NCBI GenBank assembly: GCA_023457135.1
Contig: JAEWMO010000149.1
Coordinates: 1 to 15,141, forward strand
Source: Methanobacteriota archaeon
GTDB taxonomy: Archaea; Halobacteriota; Methanomicrobia; Methanomicrobiales; Methanoculleaceae
DNA: 15,141 bases
Direction: 5' to 3'
Both the position numbers and the translations under genes were made by a program. Each line of letters starts with the position of its first letter. Position 1 is the stretch's first letter. Positions 12,909 through 15,141 of this stretch are shown one piece after another. The notes below the pieces were generated by a model. That model worked only from the letters and a program-made list of their open reading frames with translations. It searched no databases and was not told the DNA's origin.

Positions 12909-15141
12909 GTTTCTTTTCCCGCCCCGGCCTCTCTTTTTTTCCGCCCGCCTCGTCCCGCTCCGCCTCGAGACATCTCCGGAGCAGCGGCAGCACGTCCCGC
13001 TGCGAGACCAGGTTGAACCGGGCCCGGCTCGGCGCGAGCCCGACCTTGACCGAGTAGGCTTCGGGCGGCATCGCGGCGAAGAGGTCCTCGTCGGTCCGGT
13101 CGTCCCCGATGGCGAGGACGAAGTCCCAGGCCCGCCGGGATATCCAGTTCAGCGCCGCCCGGCCTTTGTTGACGACGTTGTTCTTGATCTCGATCACCTT
13201 GTTCCCGTCCATGACGCCGACGTCGAGGTTGGAGGTCAGGTGCAGGAGATCGTCCTTGAGCTCCTTCGCCCTCTGCGCACCGAGCACCGGTTCGGTCCGG
13301 CGGTAGTGCCAGACGAGGGAGTAGTCCTTCTCCTCGATGAAGGAGCCGGGTGTGCGGTCGGTATAGAGCTCAAGCAGCGGCTGGATCTCCCCTTTCCACT
13401 CGTCCGAGAGTGCCTCGGGCATCCGCCACTCCCCGGATCGCTCTTTCACCCAGACACCATGCTCGGCGATGAGCCCGAGATCCATCTCCCCGAACCAGTT
13501 CTCCAGGGTATACCGGTCCCTGCCGCTGATCACCACCACCTCGTTTCCCGGCGTCTGAATCAGATTCTGGAGGACCTCCCGTGTGGCCTCGCCCGGAACA
13601 GCTTTCTGCGGTTTTGCGGCAAAGGGCACCAGGGTGCCGTCGTAGTCGAGGAGGAGGAGCCGGTCCTTGCCGGAGTGGTAGTCGGCGACCAGCTGCTCCC
13701 TGATGGCGGGGGTGACGAGCTGCTCGGCGCGGTCGACCTGGACGGTCCGGGCGTCGCCGAGACGGGTGAGGAAGTCGCCGACCCAGCGCTCGATGTCGTA
13801 ACGCATCAGCCTCCTCTGCATGATCTGGTTCCGCTCGATCTGCTCCTTCTCGGGCATGGCGAGCGCCGTCTCGATCGCCTCGATCACCGCGTCCTGGTCG
13901 TTGGGGTTGACGATGATGGCTTCGCCGAGTTCCTCGGCGGCCCCGGCCATCTCGGAGAGGATGAGGACCCCGGTGCCGTCGGTCCTGCTTGCGACGTACT
14001 CCTTCGCCATCAGGTTCATGCCGTCGCGGAGCGGCGTGACCAGGGCGACGTCGGCGGCGCTGTAGAACGCGACGAGCGTCTCGAACGGGAGGAAGTTGTA
14101 GAAGTAGCGGACCGGGGTCCACTCGGTCGTCCCGTACTTCCCGTTGATCCTGCCGACGAGCTCATCAAGCCGCTTCTTTAACGCCCGGTAACTGTTGACG
14201 CTGGTCCGGGAGGGAACGGCGACGACGACGAAGGAGATCTTTCCACGATACTCCGGTTTTCTGTCAAGGAGCGCGTCGAAGGCCTCGAGCCGGAGCGGGA
14301 TCCCCTTCGTGTAGTCAAGCCGGTCAAACGAGAGGACGATCTTCTGGTTTCCGTGCCTCTGCCGGATCCGGGTGATCTCCTTCTGGACCGGGGTGCTGCC
14401 TGCGGCGTCGGCGAACCGGTGGTAGTCGATCCCCATGGGGAAGAGGTCGGTCCGCACCACCCGGGTGCCGGTCTTCACCTCGCCGAAGGTGTGCTCGTAG
14501 CCGAGGAGCCGCCGGACGCTGGAGAGGAAGTGGCGGACGTAGCCGTAGGTGTGAAACCCGATGAGGTCCGCGCCGAGGAGGCCGGAGAGAATCTCCTTTC
14601 TCCAGGGCAGGTGCCGGAAGACCTCGAACGACGGAAACGGGATGTGATGGAAGTAGCCGATCTCCGCGTCCGGCAGGCGTTCACGGAGCATCTGCGGCAG
14701 GAGCATCAGGTGGTAGTCGTGGACCCAGATGATGTCGTCGGGGCGGGCGACCTCCATGACGGCGTCGCAGAACCGCTCGTTCACCCGCTGGTAGACCTGC
14801 CAGGTCTTCGGGTCGTAGTCGGCATAGAGGTTGAAGTAGTGGAGGAGCGGCCAGAGGGTGTTGTTGCAGAACCCGTCGTAGTAGTGCTTGATGTCGTAGG
14901 GGGAGAGGAAGACCGGGTGGCACTGCTCCTTCCTCAATGCCTCGACGATCCGTTCCTTCTCCTCGTCCTGCTTCCTCTGGAGGTTCATGCCGGGCCAGCC
15001 GATCCAGAGGCTCTCGTAGGACTTGTAGAATGAGCCGACTCCGGTGGCAAGACCGCCGACGCTCCGTTGCAGGCGGAAGTCGCCGTTCTTTTTTGAGAGA
15101 CTGACCGGGAGCCTGTTCGATACTATCAGTAACCTGTTCAT
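12883..15141 (-). CDS. otsAB: Fused trehalose-6-phosphate synthase/phosphatase
   Basis: The N-terminal part (about 1-465) is a GT20 trehalose-6-phosphate synthase joining glucose from a nucleotide sugar to glucose 6-phosphate; the C-terminal part (about 490-735) is a HAD phosphatase that frees trehalose. Synthase motifs present are VSNRLPVS at the start, GG at 29-30, HDYHLML (141-147), DRLDYTKG (273-280) and DGMNL (373-377). Phosphatase motifs are DYDGT (499-503), ISGR near 540 and GDDRTDED near 680. The 752 residues look complete, and the start is the usual MNRLLIVSNRLP, whose ATG is the last codon of the window. No promoter can be seen because the window ends there. Trehalose protects against salt, drying and heat. 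The fused form is common in bacteria and eukaryotes; its origin here needs a tree. It ends with a Lys/Arg-rich tail that overlaps sepS. Confidence 0.95.
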   Translation of the reverse strand: MNRLLIVSNRLPVSLSKKNGDFRLQRSVGGLATGVGSFYKSYESLWIGWPGMNLQRKQDEEKERIVEALRKEQCHPVFLSPYDIKHYYDGFCNNTLWPLLHYFNLYADYDPKTWQVYQRVNERFCDAVMEVARPDDIIWVHDYHLMLLPQMLRERLPDAEIGYFHHIPFPSFEVFRHLPWRKEILSGLLGADLIGFHTYGYVRHFLSSVRRLLGYEHTFGEVKTGTRVVRTDLFPMGIDYHRFADAAGSTPVQKEITRIRQRHGNQKIVLSFDRLDYTKGIPLRLEAFDALLDRKPEYRGKISFVVVAVPSRTSVNSYRALKKRLDELVGRINGKYGTTEWTPVRYFYNFLPFETLVAFYSAADVALVTPLRDGMNLMAKEYVASRTDGTGVLILSEMAGAAEELGEAIIVNPNDQDAVIEAIETALAMPEKEQIERNQIMQRRLMRYDIERWVGDFLTRLGDARTVQVDRAEQLVTPAIREQLVADYHSGKDRLLLLDYDGTLVPFAAKPQKAVPGEATREVLQNLIQTPGNEVVVISGRDRYTLENWFGEMDLGLIAEHGVWVKERSGEWRMPEALSDEWKGEIQPLLELYTDRTPGSFIEEKDYSLVWHYRRTEPVLGAQRAKELKDDLLHLTSNLDVGVMDGNKVIEIKNNVVNKGRAALNWISRRAWDFVLAIGDDRTDEDLFAAMPPEAYSVKVGLAPSRARFNLVSQRDVLPLLRRCLEAERDEAGGKKERPGREKKLIETAAPG
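12910..12940 (+). terminator. Oligo-T stop of sepS inside otsAB
   Basis: TTTCTTTT follows the sepS stop almost at once, and T7 follows at 12934-12940. Such runs end archaeal transcripts. Both lie inside the otsAB coding strand, where they encode lysine-rich residues near the C-terminus. Confidence 0.6.

Overview
The window looks like chromosomal DNA from a high-GC methanogenic archaeon, most likely Methanomicrobiales and Methanoculleus-like. The group is inferred from gene content and base composition, since no search was run. Archaeal markers include an archaeal EF-2 with a diphthamide loop, aRF1 with NIKS and GGQ motifs, Taw1, and archaeal TATA boxes with oligo-T stops. SepS, which charges tRNA-Cys with phosphoserine, points to a methanogen or close relative.

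Layout from left to right. (1) 1-1719, plus strand: the Pro/Thr-rich end of one probable surface protein, a 465-base noncoding stretch with hairpins and a TATA-like box, then a secreted protein with four TolB-like repeats and a Pro/Thr-rich tail. (2) 1786-5037, minus strand: a short str operon, rps12-rps7-fusA. (3) 5038-5210: a compact divergent promoter region. (4) 5211-7382, plus strand: queD-queE-queC, which make preQ0 for tRNA archaeosine, followed by a NUDIX hydrolase. (5) 7501-12908, plus strand: prf1-argS-taw1-sepS, with overlapping gene ends. (6) 12883-15141, minus strand: a complete fused trehalose-6-phosphate synthase/phosphatase, convergent with and overlapping sepS.

From 1786 to 12908 nearly everything serves translation: ribosomal proteins, an elongation factor, a release factor, two aminoacyl-tRNA synthetases and enzymes for two tRNA modifications (archaeosine and wyosine). 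The NUDIX gene is the one clear exception. The two ends hold cell-surface and osmolyte functions.

No dramatic new system is visible; the core genes are well-known families with intact motifs. The most interesting signals are a long leader hairpin that would bury the ribosome binding site of the secreted repeat protein, an oligo-T stop for sepS written inside otsAB codons (and a weaker reciprocal one), a divergent promoter region with small palindromes, and a str operon with none of its usual neighbours.
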